Shown in pieces: positions 8,325-15,448 of a DNA stretch of 64,000 nt (its first letter is position 1; every line of letters starts with the position of its first letter). The notes under the pieces were generated by a model. That model saw only the letters and a list, made by a program, of their open reading frames with translations, searched no databases and was not told the origin of the DNA. The position numbers were made by a program, and so were the translations under genes. The DNA is from Rhodoferax ferrireducens (GTDB lineage: Bacteria; Pseudomonadota; Gammaproteobacteria; Burkholderiales; Burkholderiaceae_C), in NCBI GenBank assembly GCA_002083775.1, contig MTEI01000005.1, positions 124,001 through 188,000 on the forward strand, given 5' to 3'.

Positions 8325-9480
8325 GTTGCGTCCTTCTGAGTTGATCCATCTGGCTGGCAGCCATGGTAGTCCTTTCTTGGGCGGCATTGCGGCGCAGCCA
8401 GGCCGCTGGCCTGGCCTGCTGGCGCTAGGGTGGCTGGTCGTTTTGCTGGCCGGTTGTGCCGACACCCGCTACTACGCCCAGTCGGCGGGTGGGCACCTCA
8501 CGCTGATGGTGGCAGCGCGCCCGGTGCCAGACTGGCTGGCCGACAGCCAGACCCCGGAGCCGTTGCGCCAGCGCCTGGGCCTGGCGCAGGCGCTGCGGCG
8601 CTTCTCGGTGACGGAGCTGCACCTGCCCGACAACGCCAGTTACCACCGCTTTGCCAACCTGCAGCGCCGTTACGTGGTGTGGAATGTGGTGGCCGCGCCC
8701 GAGTTTTCGCTGAAACTCAAAACCTGGTGTTTCCCGGTGGCGGGCTGTGTGGGTTACCGGGGTTATTTTGACGAGGCAGATGCCCAGGCGCTGGCAGCCG
8801 AGCTGCGCACGCAGGGGCTGGAAGCCAGCGTTTATGGCGTGCCAGCGTATTCCACGCTGGGCTGGATGAACTGGCTGGGTGGTGACCCGCTGCTGAGCAC
8901 CTTTGTGAACCTGCCAGATGGTGAACTGGCCCGCCTGATGTTTCATGAGCTGGCGCATCAGGTGCTGTATGTGGCCGATGACACGGCGTTCAACGAATCT
9001 TTTGCCACTGCCGTGGAGCGCCTGGGAGGCGCGCACTGGCTGGCCACCCAAGCCACGCCGCAGGCCAGAGAGGCCTTTGCCGCGTTTGATATGCGTCGCC
9101 AGCAGTTTCGCGCGTTGACCCGCAGTACACGCCTTCAGTTGGAAGATATCTATAAAGAAAATAGCCCTCTAGCCCTTTCCGATAAAGAGCTGATAGCTAT
9201 GAAAAATAGAGTGATGCAAGACTTCAGAATCCGCTATGCCGCCCTGAAACAAAGCTGGGGCGGCTATGCCGGTTTTGATGCCTGGGTGGCTCAAGCCAAC
9301 AACGCCACCTTGGGCGCGCAGGCCGCTTATGATGACCTGGTCCCGGCCTTTGAAGCCCTGTTTGTACGTGAGGGGCGCAACTGGCCGCGGTTTTTTGAGG
9401 CCGCCAAACAGCTCGCGCAACGCCCGCAAGCAGAGCGTTTGCAACAGCTTCAGGCCAACTTTCACCGTCAACCACTTTAA
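8323..9480 (+). CDS. Putative aminopeptidase, lipoprotein, HELAH zinc peptidase (DUF2265 / PF10023)
   Basis: The protein has a lipobox (LLAGC, Cys at residue 45 from this ATG) and a gluzincin-type HELAH near residue 208, followed by NESFATAVE with the third ligand Glu. This matches the putative-aminopeptidase family PF10023, predicted to be anchored in the envelope. The first ATG (8323) overlaps the start codon of the divergent gene; a TTG at 8377 would give a more usual 26-residue lipoprotein signal and may be the true start. Residues about 277-295 (IYKENSPLALSDKELIAMKN) are encoded by repeat B2, an in-frame insertion between two helical segments. Function in vivo is unknown. Confidence 0.85.
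   Translation: MLRPSELIHLAGSHGSPFLGGIAAQPGRWPGLLALGWLVVLLAGCADTRYYAQSAGGHLTLMVAARPVPDWLADSQTPEPLRQRLGLAQALRRFSVTELHLPDNASYHRFANLQRRYVVWNVVAAPEFSLKLKTWCFPVAGCVGYRGYFDEADAQALAAELRTQGLEASVYGVPAYSTLGWMNWLGGDPLLSTFVNLPDGELARLMFHELAHQVLYVADDTAFNESFATAVERLGGAHWLATQATPQAREAFAAFDMRRQQFRALTRSTRLQLEDIYKENSPLALSDKELIAMKNRVMQDFRIRYAALKQSWGGYAGFDAWVAQANNATLGAQAAYDDLVPAFEALFVREGRNWPRFFEAAKQLAQRPQAERLQQLQANFHRQPL
9152..9205 (-). repeat. Family B repeat, copy B2, translated inside the aminopeptidase gene
   Basis: The reverse complement reads TTTTCATAGCTATCAG, then CTCTTTATCGGAAAGGGCTA, then GAGGGCTATTTTCTTTAT. It aligns without gaps to B1 (3031-3084 region), sharing TTTTCATAGCT, CTTTAT, AAGGGCTAG and the T-rich tail. 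It is read through in the + frame and adds about 18 residues to the peptidase without a stop. Confidence 0.82.
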
Positions 9481-9486
9481 GACACC

Positions 9487-9810
9487 ATGGCAGATTTACA
9501 TATTGTTCGCGAACATGCCCTGGGCCTGACCAAGGCCCGCAAGATTGCCTTCAAATGGGCCGAGCAGGCCGAAACCGAGTTCGGCATGGCTTGCGCCTAC
9601 GCCGAAGGCGAGCTCATGGACGAGGTCACGTTTTCTCGCTCGGGGGTCAAAGGCAAGCTGGACGTGGACGCCACCCATTTTGAGCTGCGCGCCCACCTTG
9701 GTTTTCTGGTCGGGGCGTTCAAGCACCACATTGAAGCCGAGATTGTGAAAAACCTCGACACCCTGCTGGCCGCGCCCACCAAAAAACGCGCGAGTAAAAA
9801 AGTGGTTTGA
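9487..9810 (+). CDS. Polyhydroxyalkanoic acid system protein (PHA_gran_rgn family)
   Basis: This is a 107-residue protein starting MADLHIVREHALGLTKAR, the typical start of the PHA_gran_rgn family (PF09650) found near PHA granule genes. It contains VTFSRSGVKGKLDVD in the middle and a basic tail KKRASKKVV. Function is not established; the family is thought to accompany PHA storage. It begins 6 bases after the peptidase stop and converges with the acyl-CoA-binding protein gene, the stops being one base apart. Confidence 0.85.
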   Translation: MADLHIVREHALGLTKARKIAFKWAEQAETEFGMACAYAEGELMDEVTFSRSGVKGKLDVDATHFELRAHLGFLVGAFKHHIEAEIVKNLDTLLAAPTKKRASKKVV

Positions 9811-9811
9811 A

Positions 9812-10066
9812 TTAGCTCAGAGACTCGATCAGGTCGATGTATTGCTGCATGGCGTCCTGGTTGGAGGTGCCCTTGAGCAGATTCCAGGCGTCCCATTTGG
9901 CGCGGCCCACCATGTCGGTGAAGCCGGGTTTTTTCTCGGTGTTGTCGCCCACGCTGGCCTGTTTGTAAAGCGCGTAAAGCTTCAGCAGGGTCATGTTGTC
10001 GGGGCGTTCGCTCAAGTTTTTGGAATGGGCGACGGCAGCGTCAAATTTCTTTTGCAGGTTCGGCAT
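9812..10066 (-). CDS. Acyl-CoA-binding protein (ACBP)
   Basis: This is an 84-residue, wholly ACBP-like protein. The core motif LLKLYALYKQASVGD and the ligand-contacting KWDAWNLLKG are present at the usual spacing, so the four-helix fold should be intact. ACBPs bind medium- and long-chain acyl-CoA in the cytoplasm and deliver it to acyltransferases. The divergent neighbour 109 bases away is the wax ester synthase, an acyl-CoA consumer, which supports a joint role. ACBPs are widespread in eukaryotes but patchy in bacteria. Confidence 0.93.
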   Translation of the reverse strand: MPNLQKKFDAAVAHSKNLSERPDNMTLLKLYALYKQASVGDNTEKKPGFTDMVGRAKWDAWNLLKGTSNQDAMQQYIDLIESLS

Positions 10067-10175
10067 GAGGCAAGGGTCCGTTAGAGTTTAAAAGAGGGTA
10101 ATCAGGGTAAAACGAGACTATCTTACGGGGCGTTTTGCCGCCAGAATAGAGGCCGCCCCCCAATACCCTCTCGCC

Positions 10176-11666
10176 ATGGTGACCGCATCCCACATCCCCT
10201 ACACCGTTGAGCGCATGAGCAAGGTCGACACGGCCTGGCTGCGCATGGACAGCCCCAGCAACCTGATGATGATCATGGGTGTGTGGCTCCTCAAGCCCGG
10301 CATCAGCTACGCCGCCGTGCGTGACCGCATTGCCGAGCGCTTGCTGAAATACCCCCGGTTTTCACAACGCGTGCAGGTGGACGCCACTGGTGCCAGCTGG
10401 ATCACCGACACACGCTTTGACATCAGCCGCCATGTGCGTCTTGAAAAGTTGCCGGTGGGGGCCAAAAAGAACCCCATGCCAGCCCTGCAGGCACGCCTGG
10501 CCGAACTGGCCATGCAGCCGCTGGACATGCGTTACCCGCTGTGGGAATACCGGTTGGTTGAGCATTTTGACGGCGGCTCGGCGCTGATTGTGCGCATTCA
10601 CCACTGCATTGCGGACGGTTTGGCGCTGATCTCGGTGATCCAGTCAATGGTGGACGGTGGCCTGGAGCCGCCCAAACGGTCACCCAAACCGGCACCGCTG
10701 CATGGCCTGGAGGCGGCCGAAGACTGGATGAGCCACACGCTGATCGAGCCACTGACGGTGGCGGCTGTGAAGGCCCTGGAGGTCGCCGGCGACGGCGCCG
10801 TGCAAGCCTTTGAAGCCGTGGGTGACCCGCGCCATGTGTTGGAGAAATGGCTTGCGCTGGGCCTGAACAAAAGCCTGGAAGGCTCGTCCGAGGCAGCCCG
10901 GCTGGCCTACCAGGTGCTGCGCGACGCGGCCGCGCTGGTCCTGATGGCCGACGACTCGCCCACCCGCCTCAAGGGCACGCCCGGCCATGCCAAACGGGTG
11001 GCCTGGTGCCAGCCAATTCCACTGGACGAGGTGCGCGCTGTGAGCAAAGCGCTGCGCTGCTCCATCAACGATGTGCTGCTGTCCTGCGTGGCTGGCGCCA
11101 TTGGCCAGTACCTGAGCCACTGCGGCGACAAGGTTGCGGGCCAGGAGATTCGCGCCATGGTGCCGGTGAATCTGCGCCCCATGACGCAGGCCTACAAGCT
11201 GGGCAACAAGTTTGGTCTGGCACCGGTGGTGCTGCCGATCGGGGTGAGCAACCCCATTGAGCGGGTGTTTGAGGTGCGCAGACGCATGACCGATCTCAAG
11301 GGCAGCCTGCAGCCGCTGCTGGCGTTTGGCTTGCTGGCGGTGGCTGGCATTCTGGTCAAACCGGTGCAGGACGCCATGCTCAGTCTGTTCTCCAGAAAAA
11401 CCACCGCCGTCATGACCAATGTGCCGGGGCCGCGCGAGAAACTCACTTTTTGCGGCAGCACACTGGAGCAGGCGTTGTTTTGGGTGCCGCAGTCGGGCTC
11501 AGTGGGCCTGGGCGTGTCGATTCTGAGTTATGGCGGCGGCGTGCAGTTTGGCATCATCAGCGACACCACCTTGTGCCCCGACCCACAGGCCATCATTGAC
11601 CAGTTTGAGCCCGAGTTTGAAAAGCTCAAATTGCTGACCCTGATGCTGCCCTGGGGAGAAGGGTAG
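10176..11666 (+). CDS. Wax ester synthase / diacylglycerol acyltransferase (WS/DGAT)
   Basis: This 496-residue enzyme transfers acyl groups from acyl-CoA to fatty alcohols (wax esters) or diacylglycerol, at the inner membrane or lipid-body surface. The catalytic HHxxxDG motif is HHCIADG at residues 142-148. The N-terminal LRMDSPSNLMMI and the C-terminal segments TNVPGPREKLTFCG and GLGVSILSYGGGVQFG are family hallmarks. An internal ATG at 10215 (MSKVDTAWLRMD) is the usual family start and may be the true one. Together with the ACBP and the fatty acyl-CoA reductase at 15449 it gives a wax ester pathway. Confidence 0.93.
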   Translation: MVTASHIPYTVERMSKVDTAWLRMDSPSNLMMIMGVWLLKPGISYAAVRDRIAERLLKYPRFSQRVQVDATGASWITDTRFDISRHVRLEKLPVGAKKNPMPALQARLAELAMQPLDMRYPLWEYRLVEHFDGGSALIVRIHHCIADGLALISVIQSMVDGGLEPPKRSPKPAPLHGLEAAEDWMSHTLIEPLTVAAVKALEVAGDGAVQAFEAVGDPRHVLEKWLALGLNKSLEGSSEAARLAYQVLRDAAALVLMADDSPTRLKGTPGHAKRVAWCQPIPLDEVRAVSKALRCSINDVLLSCVAGAIGQYLSHCGDKVAGQEIRAMVPVNLRPMTQAYKLGNKFGLAPVVLPIGVSNPIERVFEVRRRMTDLKGSLQPLLAFGLLAVAGILVKPVQDAMLSLFSRKTTAVMTNVPGPREKLTFCGSTLEQALFWVPQSGSVGLGVSILSYGGGVQFGIISDTTLCPDPQAIIDQFEPEFEKLKLLTLMLPWGEG

Positions 11667-11699
11667 CAAATAGGCAGTCAAGCCCGGCGCGTAGGCCCG

Positions 11700-11777
11700 G
11701 CTGTCATGCCGGACACCGATCCGGCATCTATGAATGTATGGGGGGCATGGATTGCGGATCGAGTCCGCAATGACAGC
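11700..11777. repeat. Family A dispersed palindrome, copy A3 (full element)
   Basis: The outer arms GCTGTCAT/ATGACAGC enclose TGCCGGA-caccga-TCCGGCA and ATTGCGGA-tcgag-TCCGCAAT, joined by a short linker. It lies between the convergent stops of the WS/DGAT gene (11666) and the TPR gene (11834). The rest of that 167-base gap shows no gene. Confidence 0.85.
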
Positions 11778-11833
11778 TGGGGTCGATGCTATCAGGCACC
11801 AATGCCATCGCCAACACCAACGTCAGTGCAGGC

Positions 11834-12607
11834 TCAGTCAGCTAATTGCGCTTTGGCCATTTCCACGTCCAGGCGCTCTGCGGCGTCGTGCGGCTTGGTT
11901 TGCGCGGCACGCAGGTACAACTGGTTGGCCTCGCTCATCATGTCGTCGCCGCCGAGCATCAGCATGGCGTGGGCGTACTCCAGCAAGCCGTAAGACGACT
12001 CCTTGTGCAGGGTAAGTGCCTGCTCAAACAGGTGCAAGCCGATGTCTTTGTTGGCACCGTAGGCCATGGCACCGATCAGCGAGCCCACCTTATCGATCAC
12101 CTCGGCATGAAAACTGCCCAGCGCCACATGGGCGTCGGCGTGCTGCGGCGCGTGGCGAATCACGTATTCCAGGTCACTCTTGACCTTGGTGCCCAGCCCC
12201 TGGGCCAGCGCCTTGGCCACGCTGATGCCCTGGCTGTAGCGCCCCAGCGCGTAGGCACGCCAGTAACGGGCATTCAGGTGGCTGGGGTCTTTCCCGGCGA
12301 TGTCGCCAGCCCGGTCGGCCACCTCCAGAAACAGGTCCAGGCGGCGCGTTTCATGTTTTTCCAGGTAAGTGGCGTAAATGCAGGTGGCTTTGCTGGCCAC
12401 GCAGGCGCCGAACGTGCCTAGGCTTTGACCCAATGTGGCGGCTTTCTGGAAATCACCGTTGTGAAAATGTACCCAGGCCTGCATCAGCTCAGGGTCTTGG
12501 GGAAGGGGCTCCAGGTCGCCAGCGTGTAAGCGGCTCCATTTTTTCTTGACGCTGGCGGCGTCAAAGCGGTAGTCGCCTGCGTAGGGAAAAGCGGTCCATT
12601 TGGCCAT
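11834..12607 (-). CDS. TPR-like repeat protein of unknown function
   Basis: This soluble protein of 257 residues has no signal peptide. It starts MAKWTAFPYAGDYRFD and contains several helical-pair stretches with TPR-like spacing, such as ALGRYSQGISVAKALAQG, HAPQHADAHVALGSFHAE and LFEQALTLHKESSYGLLEYA. I recognise the general architecture but no named family. The ribosome site GAGGAGA lies upstream of the ATG. The gene sits downstream of the patatin-TetR pair on the same strand (29 bases from the TetR stop), so it may be the last gene of that operon. Confidence 0.75.
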   Translation of the reverse strand: MAKWTAFPYAGDYRFDAASVKKKWSRLHAGDLEPLPQDPELMQAWVHFHNGDFQKAATLGQSLGTFGACVASKATCIYATYLEKHETRRLDLFLEVADRAGDIAGKDPSHLNARYWRAYALGRYSQGISVAKALAQGLGTKVKSDLEYVIRHAPQHADAHVALGSFHAEVIDKVGSLIGAMAYGANKDIGLHLFEQALTLHKESSYGLLEYAHAMLMLGGDDMMSEANQLYLRAAQTKPHDAAERLDVEMAKAQLAD

Positions 12608-12636
12608 GTCGGTCTCCTCGAACCTTATCTTTGTTG

Positions 12637-13293
12637 CTATTCCTTATTGTAGGCATCCGACAATTTCAGCAAATGTGCTTTTTGGTCGGCCTCCAGGTAG
12701 GGGGTCATCAGGTTCAGCACGTGTTGGGCACCGCGCAGCAGGGCGGCCTGGGCGTTGCCGGGCTCCAGCGCGTTGCGCGGATCGCGCACGTACTCAAAAC
12801 TCAGCCAATAGGTAAGCACCACCACCATGCTGGTGGCGGTGACTTCCATCTCGCGCGAGTCAATCTGCAGCGCGCCACCGCGGCGCATGCCGTCCAGCAG
12901 GGCCTTCACGGCGCGGGTTTTGTTTTTCAGGATCGACTGAAAGTGGGTTTCCAGGCGGCGGTTTTTGCTCAGCAGGTCGTTCAGGTCGCGGTACAAAAAA
13001 CGGTATTCCCAGATCAGCTCGAACAAGGTGTGCATGAAAAACCAGGCGTCTTCCACATTGCGCACATCGTCGCCGGCGTTGAGCAGGTCGTTGAGTGCGC
13101 GCTCAAAGCGGTCAAAAAGCGCGTTGATGAGCTCGTCTTTGGCAGGGTAGTGGTAATACAGGTTGCCAGGGCTGATGTTGAGCTCGGCCGAGATCAGCGT
13201 GGTGGAAACATTGGGCTCGCCAAAGCGGTTGAACAGCGCCAGCGTGATTTCAAGAATGCGCTCTGCCGTGCGCCGCGGCGCCTTTTTCACCAT
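12637..13293 (-). CDS. TetR family transcriptional regulator
   Basis: The protein has 218 residues. The N-terminal helix-turn-helix is plain: RILEITLALFNRFGEPNVST, then LISAELNISPGNLYYHY, then PAKDELI. The C-terminal ligand-binding part is all-helical and unassigned. It overlaps the upstream patatin-like gene by 7 bases and is co-transcribed with it. A perfect 12-bp palindrome, ACGACCGGTCGT at 14551-14562, lies just before the patatin start and is the likely operator, implying autoregulation. Given the neighbours, an acyl-CoA or fatty acid ligand is a reasonable guess only. Confidence 0.92.
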   Translation of the reverse strand: MVKKAPRRTAERILEITLALFNRFGEPNVSTTLISAELNISPGNLYYHYPAKDELINALFDRFERALNDLLNAGDDVRNVEDAWFFMHTLFELIWEYRFLYRDLNDLLSKNRRLETHFQSILKNKTRAVKALLDGMRRGGALQIDSREMEVTATSMVVVLTYWLSFEYVRDPRNALEPGNAQAALLRGAQHVLNLMTPYLEADQKAHLLKLSDAYNKE

Positions 13294-14537
13294 GTGGCCC
13301 GGCCCTGATGCTCAAGGCTCTGGACGACCTGGGTCAGGTTGTTCATCAGGTTGTGCAGCTTGGTGAGCGACCGGCTCACGCGAGCAGCGGGGCGTTTGGG
13401 CGCGCACAGGTGGCGGCGCTCGTCGTCCAGCGCGGCATGGTTCAGGGTGATGCCGTGGTAGCCCAGCTTGGCCGCCAGATTGGTCTGGCGCGAGCGCAGC
13501 AACTGACGCGTTTGCTGGTAGGCGTGCTCGGCCAGGTGCCTGCGCTGGCTGTAGCTGAAGGTGTTGGCCAGGTAAAGCTCGGGGTCGCGGTGGTCGGGCT
13601 CAATCAGCACGATGTCGGTTCTGGGGTAGGCCTGCTCGTAGCTTTTCAGGCCCAGCAGCAGCCGCGAGTGGATCAGTGATCGGAACGTCTGGCTCAGCAC
13701 CGCTGGCAAGCCACCCTCGGCAATGCGCGGTATCGGGTTGGGTGAGGCCCAGGGCGTGGCCGACTCGCTGGCCAGCACCGGGTCTGAGGCGTCAAACGGC
13801 ACCAGCGGGTTGAGGCACAGCATCAGGTCCACACCTTCGTCCAGCGCAATCGAGGCGTGCATGGTTTTGATCAAGGCACCATCCACAAAATGCTGGCCTT
13901 CGATCTCCACCGGCGGAAACAGCCCCGGCAGCGCGGCGCTGGCTTGCACGGCTTTGGAGATGGGAATATGGTCCCAGCCACCGCGGCCAAAGGCCACAGC
14001 GGTGCTGCTGTCCAGATGGGTGGCCACCAGTGTCAGGCGGTTTTTGAGCTGGCGAAAATCATTGCTGCGCCCGGGGCGCGAGAACAGCTTGGTGAGTTCC
14101 ACGTCGATCTGCGCATTGGAAAAAATGCCGGTGGGCAGGCTCGGGCTTAGCCGCTCCAGAGCGCGCATGAGCGATTTGCGCCCCAGTGTGCTGTTCCAGG
14201 CGCCTTGCAGCAGAAGCTCAGGCAGCAGCAACGAGCGTGAAAAAAATTCAGAAAATGCCGGTTTGAGCAACCAAGCCGGGTCGAACGCCTCAGCCTGGTG
14301 TTTGCGGTCTTCGATGAACAGAGAAAACAACTGCATCGGGCTGATGCCATTGGCCAGCCCTGCGGCAATGAAGCCGCCCGCCGACACACCTACATAGTGC
14401 TGCAGGCGGTTGAAATGGATGCCGTTCAGCGATTCTTGCAAGGCGCACAGTGCGCCAATTTCATAAATCGCCCCCAACGGCCCGCCGCCCGCCATCGCCA
14501 AGGCAATCCTGGGGGAGTGCGGTACGGATTTCTTCAT
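13287..14537 (-). CDS. Patatin-like phospholipase
   Basis: This 416-residue member of the patatin family of serine lipid acyl hydrolases shows the oxyanion loop AGGGPLGAIYEIG near residue 16, the nucleophile elbow GVSAGG near residue 50, and the dyad Asp in FVDGALIK. No signal peptide is evident, so it is probably cytoplasmic. It is the first gene of a unit with the TetR regulator (7-base overlap) and may mobilise stored lipid or PHA-associated lipids. The C terminus is rich in basic residues. Catalytic residues are all present. Confidence 0.88.
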   Translation of the reverse strand: MKKSVPHSPRIALAMAGGGPLGAIYEIGALCALQESLNGIHFNRLQHYVGVSAGGFIAAGLANGISPMQLFSLFIEDRKHQAEAFDPAWLLKPAFSEFFSRSLLLPELLLQGAWNSTLGRKSLMRALERLSPSLPTGIFSNAQIDVELTKLFSRPGRSNDFRQLKNRLTLVATHLDSSTAVAFGRGGWDHIPISKAVQASAALPGLFPPVEIEGQHFVDGALIKTMHASIALDEGVDLMLCLNPLVPFDASDPVLASESATPWASPNPIPRIAEGGLPAVLSQTFRSLIHSRLLLGLKSYEQAYPRTDIVLIEPDHRDPELYLANTFSYSQRRHLAEHAYQQTRQLLRSRQTNLAAKLGYHGITLNHAALDDERRHLCAPKRPAARVSRSLTKLHNLMNNLTQVVQSLEHQGRATW

Positions 14538-14550
14538 AGGCCGTCAGTTT

Positions 14551-14562
14551 ACGACCGGTCGT
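14551..14562. promoter_or_regulatory. Probable TetR-family operator before the patatin-TetR operon
   Basis: ACGACCGGTCGT is a perfect 12-bp palindrome centred 19 bases upstream of the patatin start codon and 2 bases from the phasin stop. GACCGGTC cores are common in operators of TetR-family regulators of lipid metabolism. The regulator encoded by the second gene of the operon (12637-13293) is the obvious candidate binder. Confidence 0.6.
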
Positions 14563-14563
14563 G

Positions 14564-15211
14564 CTATTTGGCCTCAGGGTTTACCTGTGCTGCGGCTTCT
14601 TCCTTGGCTGCTGCGGGGGCTGCGGCTTTGCGCGGTGCGGCCTTTTTGGCGGGAACTTTGGGCGTGGGGGCTTCTACCGGCTTGGCTGCGGCTTTGACGA
14701 CAGGTTTGGCAGCTGCAACCGGCTTGGCGGCAGCTTTGGCTGGCGCCTTGGGAGTGAGTTTTTGCACGCTGGCATTGAGCGCGTCAATGCGGGCAATCAG
14801 CGCGTTGATGTCTTTGGCAGACGGCACGCCCATTTTGTTGAGCACTTTGGTCACGCGGTCTTCAAAAATGTTTTCCAGCTTGTCCCATTGGCCGGAGGCC
14901 TTGCTGGAGATGTCCGTGGCCATGGTCGTCATGCGTTGCGTGGCTTCGTTGATCTTGTCTTCAGCGGCAGACTGGGTCTTGCGCTGGAAGCTCACGCCTT
15001 CTTTCACCAAGGCCTCAAAGGCTTTGGTGCCTTCGGTCTGGGCTTTGGTAAAAGCACCCAAGCCAGCCTGCCAGATTTGCTGTGCCGAGTCTTTGACCGA
15101 ACTGCTCAGCGGGCTGCCCACCTTCTTGGCGGCTGACTTCTTGCCGGGAGCGGCCTTTTTGCCTGCGGCAGGTTTCTTGGTGGGGGCGGCTTTGGTGAGT
15201 TTGGTGACCAT
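14564..15211 (-). CDS. Phasin / PHA granule-associated protein (PhaF-PhaI type)
   Basis: The protein has 215 residues in three parts. A Lys/Ala/Pro-rich N terminus covers residues 1-36. An amphipathic helical phasin core covers about 37-140, with QIWQAGLGAFTKAQTEG and FEALVKEG, the family signature. An Ala/Lys/Pro-rich histone-like tail makes up the remainder. Proteins of this kind coat storage granules, and their basic tails bind DNA, which helps distribute granules at division. A good ribosome site (GGAGA) precedes the ATG. The neighbouring wax ester genes raise the question whether it coats PHA, wax ester bodies, or both. Confidence 0.88.
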   Translation of the reverse strand: MVTKLTKAAPTKKPAAGKKAAPGKKSAAKKVGSPLSSSVKDSAQQIWQAGLGAFTKAQTEGTKAFEALVKEGVSFQRKTQSAAEDKINEATQRMTTMATDISSKASGQWDKLENIFEDRVTKVLNKMGVPSAKDINALIARIDALNASVQKLTPKAPAKAAAKPVAAAKPVVKAAAKPVEAPTPKVPAKKAAPRKAAAPAAAKEEAAAQVNPEAK

Positions 15212-15348
15212 TTGGTTCTCCAGAAAAAATTAATAAATGAGGTGTTTTGATGAGGCTGCACGGTGATCCACCTTGCACGGACGCCACTTTAGGGCGTACC
15301 AGGCTGAAGGTGTAGGCATCGCTTCCTAATTTGCAATTGCCTCAGATG

Positions 15349-15384
15349 GTCATTGCGGACTGCGATCCGCAATCCATGGCCCCG
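15349..15384. repeat. Family A half element, copy A4
   Basis: GTC-ATTGCGGA-ctgcga-TCCGCAAT-CCATGG is a single hairpin unit of family A. It stands in the 237-base gap between the divergent phasin and fatty acyl-CoA reductase genes. The gap also holds a small inverted repeat AATAGG-TG-CCTATT at 15423-15436 beside the reductase ribosome site, possibly a regulator site. I see no gene in the gap. Confidence 0.75.
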
Positions 15385-15448
15385 GGTTTACGCTGAAGCC
15401 ACGCGCCCTGGATTCAGACAAAAATAGGTGCCTATTCAGGAGGCAAAC

